The notes under the pieces are model-generated. The model worked only from the letters and a program-made list of their open reading frames with translations, ran no database searches and was not told where the DNA came from. DNA of 64,000 nucleotides from Novosphingobium sp. PC22D. GTDB lineage: Bacteria > Pseudomonadota > Alphaproteobacteria > Sphingomonadales > Sphingomonadaceae. The DNA is taken from positions 124,001 through 188,000 of the forward strand of contig NZ_MWMO01000003.1 in assembly GCF_002556635.1 (NCBI RefSeq). The letters run 5' to 3'. This document shows positions 1 through 6,569 of this stretch, in pieces. Position 1 is the first letter of the stretch, and every line of letters starts with the position of its first letter. A program made the position numbers and the translations under genes.

Positions 1-909
1 TTCGGCACCAAGTCGAGCGAGCCCACCTGGCTCATCAACCTCGACTACGAGCCGACGCCCGACATCCTCGTCTATGCCAAGTACGCGCGCGGCTATCGCG
101 GCGGCGGCGTCAACGAAGCCAACCTCAACGCCGAAGTGTGGGACCCCGAGACCGTCGACGACTATGAAATCGGCGTGAAGGCGAGCTTTCGCGGGCCCGT
201 TTCGGGCAATGTCGCGGTGGGCGGCTACTGGAACGAATTTCGCGACCAGCAGGCGACCGTCACCATTCCGCAGTGCGCGCCGACCGGGCAGCCGGGCGAT
301 CCGTGCACCAAGCCGGTCCCGACCGGAATCAACGGCATCCAGAACATCGGCAAGTCGCGGATGCGCGGCGTCGAGGTGGAGGCCAGCCTCTTCGCCGGAC
401 CGGCGCGGCTCGACCTCGGCTATTCCTACCTCGACGCCAAGGTGATCGGCGCGAGCCTGCCGGACTGCAGCCCCGCCAGCTTCGACTGCGACAACGCGAG
501 CTTCCTCAGCTCGGGACAGCGGCTGCCGCTTTCGCCCAAGAACCGGCTGACCGTGACCGGCACTTTCACCCTGCCGGTGGACGAATCGGTCGGCGATATC
601 TCGTTCTCGGCCACCTACACGCACACCGACAGCCAGATCACGACCTACTCGAACGCCTCGGCGTTCGCGGCGGGGGCGATTCCGTTCGACGCGGGGATCG
701 CGCCGGCGACCGACCTGCTGAACCTCAACTTCAACTGGCGCGACGTCGGCGGCGCTCCGTTCGATCTCGCGGTCTTCGCGACCAACGTCACCAAGGAGAA
801 GTACTACGTCGCGGCCGCGAACGGTCTCTCCTCGCTCGGCGGCGAGGCGATCATCACCGGCCAGCCGCGCTTCTATGGTCTGCGGCTCAAGTACAAGTTC
901 GGCAACTGA
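1..909 (+). CDS. TonB-dependent receptor, C-terminal part (5' end outside window)
   Basis: Outer-membrane TonB-dependent receptor that would take up a ligand using energy from TonB-ExbBD. Only the last 302 residues are here: the frame is open from the first base, while the signal peptide, TonB box and plug lie upstream. The visible part is beta-barrel, with alternating hydrophobic strands, the phrase YARGYRGGGVN and the segment PETVDDYEIGVK that are common in late strands of sphingomonad receptors, and a final strand GLRLKYKFGN. The last residue is Asn, not the usual aromatic. A TetR regulator and a TauD-type dioxygenase follow on the same strand, which suggests an uptake-and-oxidation module. 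The substrate cannot be read from the sequence. Confidence 0.88.
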   Translation, partial: FGTKSSEPTWLINLDYEPTPDILVYAKYARGYRGGGVNEANLNAEVWDPETVDDYEIGVKASFRGPVSGNVAVGGYWNEFRDQQATVTIPQCAPTGQPGDPCTKPVPTGINGIQNIGKSRMRGVEVEASLFAGPARLDLGYSYLDAKVIGASLPDCSPASFDCDNASFLSSGQRLPLSPKNRLTVTGTFTLPVDESVGDISFSATYTHTDSQITTYSNASAFAAGAIPFDAGIAPATDLLNLNFNWRDVGGAPFDLAVFATNVTKEKYYVAAANGLSSLGGEAIITGQPRFYGLRLKYKFGN

Positions 910-1027
910 GCGCCGACGCGGGGGGTGGGAACGCCTTGCTTCCTTCCCCCGCGCCGCGTCTCCGCTGCCGGCCGGGCGGTTGCCAATCCGGACGCGCGCC
1001 CGTAGACCCGGGGCGAAGGGACATTGC

Positions 1028-1621
1028 ATGGCAGGCGCGACGCGCAGGGTCGGGGCGGAAACCTCGCAGACTCGCGAACTCATTCTCAAGTCGACCGAAA
1101 AGCTGATCCGCGAAGAAGGCTATGCCGCGCTTTCGACGCGGCGGGTCGCGGCGCGCGCCGGGCTCAAGCCCTCGCTGGTGCACTACTACTTTCCCACGAC
1201 CGACGACCTGCTGCTCGAGGTGTCGCGCCGGGGCGCGGCCGAGAGCGACCGGATGATCGAGGAGGCGCTGGCCTCCGACCAGCCGATGAAGGCGCTGTGG
1301 ACCTTCTTCGTCGATACGAGCCGCACCGCCAGCGCGCTCGAATTCATGGCGATGGCGAACCACCGCGAGTCGCTGCGCGAGCAGATGGCCGAGCACAGCC
1401 GCATGATGCGCCGCCGTCAGGTCGAGATCATCCGCGAGATGCTTGGCGACCGCCTGGCCGAGCACGACGGGCTCGAGCCAGAGGCCCTGAGCCTCATGCT
1501 CGCCGGGATCGGCCGCGCGATCGTGATGGAGCACAATCTCGGCGTTTCCGACGGGCACGAGGCGGCCAGGGCCTACGTCGAGCGCTGGCTCGACCGGCTG
1601 CTTCCCAAGAACGCGGACTGA
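1028..1621 (+). CDS. TetR/AcrR family transcriptional regulator
   Basis: Predicted DNA-binding repressor of 197 residues, normal for the family. The N-terminal helix-turn-helix (about residues 14-60) is clear: SRRVAARAG-like recognition in STRRVAARAGLKPSLVHYYF, followed by an all-helical ligand domain. I chose the ATG at 1028 because a longer frame from 875 runs back into the receptor gene, and because GAAGG lies just upstream of 1028. It sits between a TonB receptor and a TauD-type dioxygenase and may control either one. A short inverted repeat at 1669-1679 is a possible target. The effector is unknown. Confidence 0.85.
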   Translation: MAGATRRVGAETSQTRELILKSTEKLIREEGYAALSTRRVAARAGLKPSLVHYYFPTTDDLLLEVSRRGAAESDRMIEEALASDQPMKALWTFFVDTSRTASALEFMAMANHRESLREQMAEHSRMMRRRQVEIIREMLGDRLAEHDGLEPEALSLMLAGIGRAIVMEHNLGVSDGHEAARAYVERWLDRLLPKNAD

Positions 1622-1668
1622 GCGCCGCACAAGTCACTGGATCATAGGCCGGTTTGCCGATATTGAGG

Positions 1669-1679
1669 GAACAACGTTC
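1669..1679. promoter_or_regulatory. Short inverted repeat upstream of the first TauD gene
   Basis: GAAC-AAC-GTTC, 26 nt before the dioxygenase ATG and about 50 nt after the TetR stop. Its place would suit a TetR-type operator. The arms are only 4 bp and I see no second copy, so this is a weak candidate. Confidence 0.25.
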
Positions 1680-1704
1680 TCGACACGATACGGGAGAAGT
1701 CCGG

Positions 1705-2550
1705 ATGTCCCTCGCCACCAAGGTCGAACTCAAGGCCGAGACCATCAAGCCGAAGATCGGCAGCCGCGTGCTCAATGCCAAGGAAGAGCTGCTGTCGGGG
1801 GAAATCGCGGGCGAATTGCGCGATCTGCTCGAGGCGCGCGGCGTGCTCGTGTTCCCCAAGATCGACTTCACCGATGACGAGCAGGTGGCCTTCACCAAGA
1901 CACTCGGCACGTTCGCGCCCGAGCGCCCCGGCGATCCGGAGGTGATCTCGAAGATCACGCTCGACGTGAAGGAAAATCCCTCCTCCGCTGAATACCTCAA
2001 GGGTTCGCTCTACTGGCACATCGACGGCACCCGCAATGGCGTGCCGATCCTGGCCTCGCTGCTCTCGTGCAAGATCCCCAGCCCCAAGGGTACGGGCAAC
2101 ACCGGCTTCGCCAACACCTACAGCGCCTACGACGATCTGCCCGACGAGAAGAAGGCCGAGATCGAGGATCTGCGCGTGGTCCATGGCCCCTGGGCCTCGC
2201 TGTTCTACTACGAGCCCGAGCCGAGCCTCGCCAAGCTCGAAGGCTATGCCCAGGTCGGCGAGCAGGAACTGCCGCTGGTCTGGAAGCACAAGTCGGGCCG
2301 TAAAAGCCTCGTCATCGGCTGCACCGCCGCCGAGGTGGTCGGCAAGTCGGCGCTCGAAAGCGCGAAGATCATCCACGGGCTGCGCGACTGGGCGACGGGG
2401 CCGGACTTTACTTACAGCCATGAATGGGAAGCGGGCGACCTCGTGATCTGGGACAACACCGGCACGATGCACCGCGCCGAGCCCTACGATCCGACCTGCG
2501 GGCGGATGATGCACCGCACCAAGCTCGAAGGCGAAGAGCCCTTCGCGTGA
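1705..2550 (+). CDS. TauD/TfdA-family Fe(II)/2-oxoglutarate dioxygenase (copy 1)
   Basis: Cytoplasmic non-haem iron dioxygenase of 281 residues. The facial triad is intact: His105-X-Asp107 in YWHIDG and His256 in GTMHRA, with a 2-oxoglutarate-binding Arg267 eleven residues after the distal His, the same spacing as TauD. Family members hydroxylate next to a sulfonate, sulfate ester or carboxylate and so release the leaving group. The actual substrate is not evident. The start at 1705 is preceded by GGAGAAGT; an upstream in-frame ATG at 1654 has no such site. Copy 2 at 3934 is a close paralog with the same C-terminal phrase MHRTKLEGEE, so the pair probably arose by duplication. Confidence 0.88.
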   Translation: MSLATKVELKAETIKPKIGSRVLNAKEELLSGEIAGELRDLLEARGVLVFPKIDFTDDEQVAFTKTLGTFAPERPGDPEVISKITLDVKENPSSAEYLKGSLYWHIDGTRNGVPILASLLSCKIPSPKGTGNTGFANTYSAYDDLPDEKKAEIEDLRVVHGPWASLFYYEPEPSLAKLEGYAQVGEQELPLVWKHKSGRKSLVIGCTAAEVVGKSALESAKIIHGLRDWATGPDFTYSHEWEAGDLVIWDNTGTMHRAEPYDPTCGRMMHRTKLEGEEPFA

Positions 2551-2560
2551 GCTGAGGGGC

Positions 2561-2577
2561 GCCCGGCCTTGCCGGGC
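2561..2577 (+). terminator. Hairpin after the first TauD gene
   Basis: Perfect 7-bp stem GCCCGGC / GCCGGGC with loop CTT, 10 nt after the stop codon. No U-run follows, so termination here is only probable. Confidence 0.45.
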
Positions 2578-2600
2578 GGCCGGGCTTCGCAGGCCGCGTT

Positions 2601-2635
2601 GAAAAAATGGCGCGCCGCCGTCCGGCGCGGCGCGC
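2601..2635 (-). terminator. Intrinsic terminator of the PAS regulator gene
   Basis: On the minus strand, immediately after the TAG stop, a perfect 9-bp stem (2627-2635 with 2610-2618, sequence GCGCGCCGC) with an 8-nt loop is followed by a run of six T (2602-2607). This is a textbook rho-independent terminator. Confidence 0.8.
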
Positions 2636-2636
2636 T

Positions 2637-3548
2637 CTACGCGGCGGCGACGTGCTCCTGCTCGCCGGGCGGCAACGTGGTCATCAGACAGATCGCGCCT
2701 TCCGATCCGTAGGCGCCGTGAAGCTGCACCATCGAAAGCACCATCTCGACCAGATCGCCCCGGTTCGAGAGGAACCTGACGATGGCCCGGTCCGGACCGT
2801 CGCCGCGCAGCACCCGTTCCTGCAGATCCCGGAACCGCGGTTTGTCGCCGGTCGCAACGAGATCGCAGAGCGGGACCGCCATCAGGCGCTCCTCGGGCAG
2901 GTCGAGCATGTCGCAGAACGGCTGGTCAACGCGGTCGATCGTGCCGCGCACCGACAGGCGCACGTAGCCGATCGCGCCATGGACCGACATGCCCGCGAGG
3001 ATCGCTTCCTTGACGTCGGCGAGGCGGTGCCGGTTGACGTCCTCGGTGATGTCGCGGAACTTGATGACGAGGTTCTGGTCGAGCGGAAAGCTCTGGAAGC
3101 GCAGCCAGGCCCCGGGCTTGAACGGCGAGGGGATGTCCGCGGAACTTGGCTCCCGGCCGATGAGCGTGCGGCGCGCGTGCACTTCCATCAGGCTGCCGTT
3201 CAATCGCGGCAGCGCCTCGAACAGCGGACGGCCGAAGATCGCCGAGGCGGGAAGCTGGATCAGCGCGCGGGCGACGCGGTTGGCGAAAGTCACCACCATG
3301 TCCGCGTCGCACACGATCAGCGCTTCGTCGATCCAGTCGACGAGGCTGAAAGCCGTGTTGAGCGCTTCCGCGCCGCTGCCTTCTTCGTCAGACGACGTGG
3401 CGGCCGAATCCCGCATCGCACGATAGGATTCGACTTCGCAAAGCACGTGGGTCTCGCGGCCATGATGCGAAATACAGACGGGGGCATTGCGCGCCTCGTC
3501 CCTGTATCTGGCGAAGTGCCTCACAAAATCGGCCGCCGAGACCAACAT
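2637..3548 (-). CDS. Phd/YefM-like DNA-binding domain fused to two PAS domains
   Basis: Predicted sensor-regulator of 303 residues. Residues 1-47 (from VSAADFVRHF through THVLCEVESYRAM) match the Phd/YefM antitoxin fold: an ASEF-like start, PVxIxxHGR and a Y after the last strand. Two PAS domains follow, about 60-175 (WIDEALIVCDADMVVTFAN, ending FRDITED) and about 180-297. There is no kinase, GGDEF or HTH output domain, so the Phd part is the likely DNA-binding output. GAGGGGG precedes the ATG. No toxin gene is adjacent. It lies between two dioxygenase genes and diverges from the second, so it probably senses a ligand or redox state and controls them and itself. Confidence 0.7.
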   Translation of the reverse strand: MLVSAADFVRHFARYRDEARNAPVCISHHGRETHVLCEVESYRAMRDSAATSSDEEGSGAEALNTAFSLVDWIDEALIVCDADMVVTFANRVARALIQLPASAIFGRPLFEALPRLNGSLMEVHARRTLIGREPSSADIPSPFKPGAWLRFQSFPLDQNLVIKFRDITEDVNRHRLADVKEAILAGMSVHGAIGYVRLSVRGTIDRVDQPFCDMLDLPEERLMAVPLCDLVATGDKPRFRDLQERVLRGDGPDRAIVRFLSNRGDLVEMVLSMVQLHGAYGSEGAICLMTTLPPGEQEHVAAA

Positions 3549-3607
3549 CGCCCCCGCCCCCTCTGTTGGTCGAATATCCGTCAGCTCGTTCCACCCTGAA
3601 TTAGCAT

Positions 3608-3624
3608 AAATTGCGTATATTACA
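3608..3624 (-). promoter_or_regulatory. 17-bp motif, copy A (candidate operator)
   Basis: Read on the minus strand: TGTAATATACGCAATTT. It matches copy B at 3722-3738 at 15 of 17 positions and points the opposite way. Copy A lies 60 bp upstream of the PAS regulator ATG. Confidence 0.5.
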
Positions 3625-3721
3625 CAGTGGCGGGAGAGTCGAACGCAATTTGTCTTTCATTCCCTCGCCTTGTCGAAGAAAAGATGTCGGTTGACTTTGC
3701 TTGGGAAGCGGGCGGCATTCG

Positions 3722-3738
3722 TGTAATTTACGTAATTT
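3722..3738 (+). promoter_or_regulatory. 17-bp motif, copy B (candidate operator)
   Basis: TGTAATTTACGTAATTT, with the 8-bp palindrome TTACGTAA at its core. It is the partner of copy A and lies about 195 bp upstream of the second TauD start. A regulator binding both copies could control both divergent genes. Confidence 0.5.
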
Positions 3739-3767
3739 TCCGTATGAGCGGTGGGTTTTCCGTGTGA
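3736..3767 (+). repeat. Direct repeat TTTTCCGTRTGA, two copies 20 bp apart
   Basis: TTTTCCGTATGA at 3736-3747 and TTTTCCGTGTGA at 3756-3767, identical at 11 of 12 positions. The 20-bp period is close to two helical turns, as expected for sites occupied side by side on one face of DNA. Copy 1 overlaps the end of the 17-bp motif B. Confidence 0.45.
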
Positions 3768-3933
3768 ATCATCGATGCACGTCGGCGATCGCCATTCGCG
3801 AGACCAGTTGCTGACCGGGCGGGGCGTCGGGCGGCGGCCCTTGCCCAAGTCCGCGCTGGCTTGACCGCTGCCGCACCGCGGCTGTACACCTGTTCAGCGG
3901 CGGCACAGATCGACCGCGAGGAGAGCTTGAACC

Positions 3934-4782
3934 ATGGCCACCGTTTCCGCGACCTGGGACGTGCGCGAAGCCGCACCCAAAATCGGCAGTGTCGTCCAGA
4001 CCGACAAGCGCACGCTGCTCAGCGGCGAAAAGGCGAGCGAGATCCGTGACTTGATGGAAGCGCGCGGGGTCGTGGTGTTCCCGAGGATCAATCTCAGCGA
4101 CGATGAGCAGATCGCCTTCACCCACACGCTCGGCACTTTCGCGCACGAGGAGGGCGAGGGCGGCCGGAACGGCAAGGACGCCGTCTATCCGATCACGATG
4201 GACGAAAGCATCAACCCGATCGCGAGCTATCTGAAGGGCGCGTTCTTCTGGCATATCGACGGGACGATGTCGGACAAGCCGATCCTCGCCTCGATCATGA
4301 GCGCTCGCGCGCTCGCCAGCGAAGGCGGCGAGACCGACTTCTGCAACACTTATGCGGCCTTCGACGAATTGCCCGAGGAAGAGAAGGCGCGGATCGAGCC
4401 GCTCAAGGTCGTCCATGCGATGTGGCGCTCGCAACTCTACTGGAAGCCCGAGCCGAGCATCGAGGAACTCGAAATGTGGATGAGCCGTGGGCGCAACCTG
4501 CTGCCGCTCGTGTGGAAGCACCGCTCGGGCCGCAAGTCGCTCGTGCTCGGCGCGACCGCGCTGCAGGTCGAGGGCATGGACATCGACGAGAGCGAGAAGC
4601 TGCTGGTCAGGCTGCGGAGCTGGGCGACGCAGCCGCGGTTCTGCTATCGCCACACCTGGTCGCTGGGCGACATGGTGATCTGGGACAACACCGGCACCAT
4701 GCACCGCGCGCTGCCCTATGATCACAAGTCCGGGCGGCTGATGCACCGCACCAAGCTGGAAGGCGAGGAAGCCTTCGCCTAA
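3934..4782 (+). CDS. TauD/TfdA-family Fe(II)/2-oxoglutarate dioxygenase (copy 2)
   Basis: Paralog of the dioxygenase at 1705, 282 residues. Its metal ligands are His107-X-Asp109 (FWHIDG) and His257 (GTMHRA), with Arg268 for 2-oxoglutarate at the TauD spacing of eleven. Similarity to copy 1 runs through the whole protein (for example LLSGEKASEIRDLMEARG and MHRTKLEGEEAFA), but the stretch around residues 72-90 and the distal helices differ, so the substrate range may too. The start ATG has GAGGAG upstream. It is transcribed away from the Phd-PAS regulator, which is its best candidate controller. Confidence 0.88.
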   Translation: MATVSATWDVREAAPKIGSVVQTDKRTLLSGEKASEIRDLMEARGVVVFPRINLSDDEQIAFTHTLGTFAHEEGEGGRNGKDAVYPITMDESINPIASYLKGAFFWHIDGTMSDKPILASIMSARALASEGGETDFCNTYAAFDELPEEEKARIEPLKVVHAMWRSQLYWKPEPSIEELEMWMSRGRNLLPLVWKHRSGRKSLVLGATALQVEGMDIDESEKLLVRLRSWATQPRFCYRHTWSLGDMVIWDNTGTMHRALPYDHKSGRLMHRTKLEGEEAFA

Positions 4783-4788
4783 CTTCAC

Positions 4789-4817
4789 TTGGCGTTCAGC
4801 CGCGTGCTGGCTATAGG
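4789..4817 (+). promoter_or_regulatory. Promoter of bamD, probably leaderless
   Basis: TTGGCG at 4789-4794, a 17-bp spacer, and TATAGG at 4812-4817. Only 7 nt separate the -10 box from the ATG at 4825, so transcription should start at or one base before the start codon. No Shine-Dalgarno sequence precedes that ATG, which fits. Confidence 0.6.
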
Positions 4818-4824
4818 CGCTCCC

Positions 4825-5631
4825 ATGTCCGACCGTTCGCGCCCCGAGACCGCTTTCCTGATCGTCCGCCGCAGCATCGCCATATCGGTGATCGCCTTGG
4901 CCGCCGCTTGCGCCGGAGGCGGCGGCGTGAAGGATACCGCCTACGTCGCGCGCGACGTCGATACGCTCTACGCCGCCGCCAAGGCGCGGCTCGACCGGGG
5001 ACAGACGAAGCAGGCCGCCGCGCTCTTCGACGAGGTGGAACGCCAGCATCCCTATTCGCCCTGGGCCCGCCGCGCGCAGCTCATGAGCGCGTTCAGCTAT
5101 TACGCCGCGCGGGATTACAACAAGGCGATCCAGTCGGCCGAGCGCTTCCTTTCGATCCATCCGGGCAACAAGGATGCGCCTTACGCTTATTATCTGATCG
5201 CGATCAGCTATTACGAGCAGATCAGCGACGTCAGCCGCGACCAGAAGATCACGCTCCAGGCCAAGCAGTCGCTGACCGACGTGATACGGCGCTATCCGGC
5301 CACGCCCTACGCCAGCGACGCCAAGCTGAAGCTCGACCTGGTGAACGATCACCTCGCAGGCAAGGAAATGACGATCGGGCGCTATTACGAGCGCAGCGGC
5401 AAGTGGCTCGCGGCGACGCTGCGGTTCCGCAACGTGGTCGACAACTACGAGACGACCAGCCACACGCCCGAGGCGCTGTTCCGGCTGGTCGAGACCTATC
5501 TGTCGCTCGGCGTGCCCGAAGAAGCGCAGAAATCCGCGGCCGTGCTGGAAGCCAACTATCCCGACAGCAAGTGGTACTCGCGGGCCTATTCGCTGATGCG
5601 CAAGAACGCGCCCGATACCGTCGCGAGCTGA
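4825..5631 (+). CDS. bamD: Outer-membrane assembly lipoprotein BamD
   Basis: BamD is the essential lipoprotein partner of BamA in inserting beta-barrel proteins into the outer membrane. The 268-residue product has a signal peptide ending in a lipobox, LAAAC, with the lipidated Cys29. Tetratricopeptide-like helices follow: the typical DTLYAAAKARLDRGQ, the HPYSPWARRAQL turn and SIHPGNKDAPYAYYLIA. The ATG at 4825 is preferred over the upstream TTG at 4789, because the TTG is part of the promoter and would add 12 residues before the signal peptide. In many relatives recN follows directly; here an Rrf2 / OscA-like / TonB receptor segment lies between. Confidence 0.93.
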   Translation: MSDRSRPETAFLIVRRSIAISVIALAAACAGGGGVKDTAYVARDVDTLYAAAKARLDRGQTKQAAALFDEVERQHPYSPWARRAQLMSAFSYYAARDYNKAIQSAERFLSIHPGNKDAPYAYYLIAISYYEQISDVSRDQKITLQAKQSLTDVIRRYPATPYASDAKLKLDLVNDHLAGKEMTIGRYYERSGKWLAATLRFRNVVDNYETTSHTPEALFRLVETYLSLGVPEEAQKSAAVLEANYPDSKWYSRAYSLMRKNAPDTVAS

Positions 5632-5711
5632 GGCGCGGCGCGGCCTTTTGGGCCGCTAGTCTATCGGGGCAGTTGACAATGCGCCCCGCAAGGCGCTGGG
5701 ATAGCCTGCCA

Positions 5712-6161
5712 ATGCTGTCCCAGAAGACCCGCTACACGATCCGCGCGCTGCAGGAACTCGCCGACCACTACGGCCAGGGCTCGGTGCGGCTCGACCAGAT
5801 TGCCCAGGCGCAGAATATCCCGCGCAAGTTCCTGACCGTGATCCTGTCCGAACTGGTGCGCGAGGGGATCGTCGAATCGCATCGCGGCCGCACCGGCGGC
5901 TACGAGCTGGCGCTGCCGCCGGTCGACATCCGCTATGGCGACATCATCCGCATCACGCGCGGCAGCGTCGCGCTGGTGCCTTGCGCCAGCCGCAACGCGC
6001 ACGAGACCTGCGAGCATTGCCTGCCCGAGGCGAACTGCCGGCTGCGCGGGCTGATGCTCATGTTGCGCGACGAGACCGCGGCGATGCTCGACCGGATCAC
6101 GCTCGCCGATCCGATCATGACCGAGCCGCCCCATGAGGACGACGCGACTCCCCCCGCCTGA
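5712..6161 (+). CDS. Rrf2-family transcriptional regulator with four cysteines
   Basis: Winged-helix regulator of 149 residues, typical of the Rrf2/IscR/CymR family: TRYTIRALQELADHYG, the recognition region IPRKFLTVILSELV, and the wing GRTGGYELALPP. After the wing come Cys91, Cys100, Cys103 and Cys109. Three-cysteine Rrf2 members hold an Fe-S cluster, but the C-X8-C-X2-C-X5-C spacing here differs from IscR and NsrR, so cluster binding is an inference. Next on the same strand are an OscA/YezD-like gene and a TonB receptor, which points to sulfur limitation as the signal and those genes as targets. A TTG-free frame and the ATG at 5712 define the start. Confidence 0.88.
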   Translation: MLSQKTRYTIRALQELADHYGQGSVRLDQIAQAQNIPRKFLTVILSELVREGIVESHRGRTGGYELALPPVDIRYGDIIRITRGSVALVPCASRNAHETCEHCLPEANCRLRGLMLMLRDETAAMLDRITLADPIMTEPPHEDDATPPA

Positions 6162-6252
6162 CGGGCCCGCCCATCGCCGATTCCGGGGCGCGCCGTTCAC
6201 GTCGGCGCGCAAAACTTTCGCTTGGGCGCAGCCAAGCAAAATCCATATTGTC

Positions 6253-6271
6253 TATCTTATGAGTAGAGATA
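6253..6271. promoter_or_regulatory. Candidate Rrf2 operator or promoter element
   Basis: TATCT and AGATA arms 9 bp apart within the only AT-rich stretch of the gap between the Rrf2 gene and the OscA-like gene, 25 nt before the latter. The arms are short, so the assignment is tentative. Confidence 0.3.
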
Positions 6272-6296
6272 AATTCGGCGCGGAAGGAGTATCCAG

Positions 6297-6503
6297 ATGG
6301 GTCCACCCGACCGGGCGACATCCGCCCAGAGTACCGCCGGTTCCGACGGCCACGGGGATTCCGTGATCGCCGCAAGGAGCCATGCCGCCTTGACCGCCGT
6401 GGCCGAGGCGGTTTCCCGCCTGCGCTACGGCGCCGTTCACCTCACGATCCACGATGGCCGCGTCGTCCAGCTCGACGTGACCGAGCGCCAGCGCTTCACC
6501 TGA
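6297..6503 (+). CDS. Small OscA/YezD-family (DUF2292) protein
   Basis: Protein of 68 residues. Its last 40 residues match the DUF2292 family: a short helix ALTAVAEAVSRLRYG, then two strands AVHLTIHDGRVVQLDVTE ending QRF. The family includes Bacillus YezD and Pseudomonas OscA, the latter needed for using organosulfur compounds under sulfur starvation; its biochemical role is unsettled. The N-terminal 28 residues are low-complexity and not conserved in the family as I know it. AAGGAG lies 8 nt before the ATG. Placed between a Cys-containing Rrf2 regulator and a TonB receptor, it marks this block as a probable sulfur-scavenging unit. Confidence 0.75.
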   Translation: MGPPDRATSAQSTAGSDGHGDSVIAARSHAALTAVAEAVSRLRYGAVHLTIHDGRVVQLDVTERQRFT

Positions 6504-6569
6504 CATCCCCGCCCAGATGCAGACCGGACCGCCGGATGCATCCAATTCCCTTACCGCAAGGATTTGGAT

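Larger units (their letters stand above)
3549..3933. other. Long divergent regulatory region
   Basis: A 385-bp gap between the PAS regulator (minus) and the second TauD gene (plus). It is markedly more AT-rich than its surroundings around 3600-3625 and 3720-3770, where an opposed pair of 17-mers and a direct repeat lie (listed separately). I find no convincing coding frame. GAGGAG just before 3934 is the ribosome-binding site of the plus-strand gene. Confidence 0.6.
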
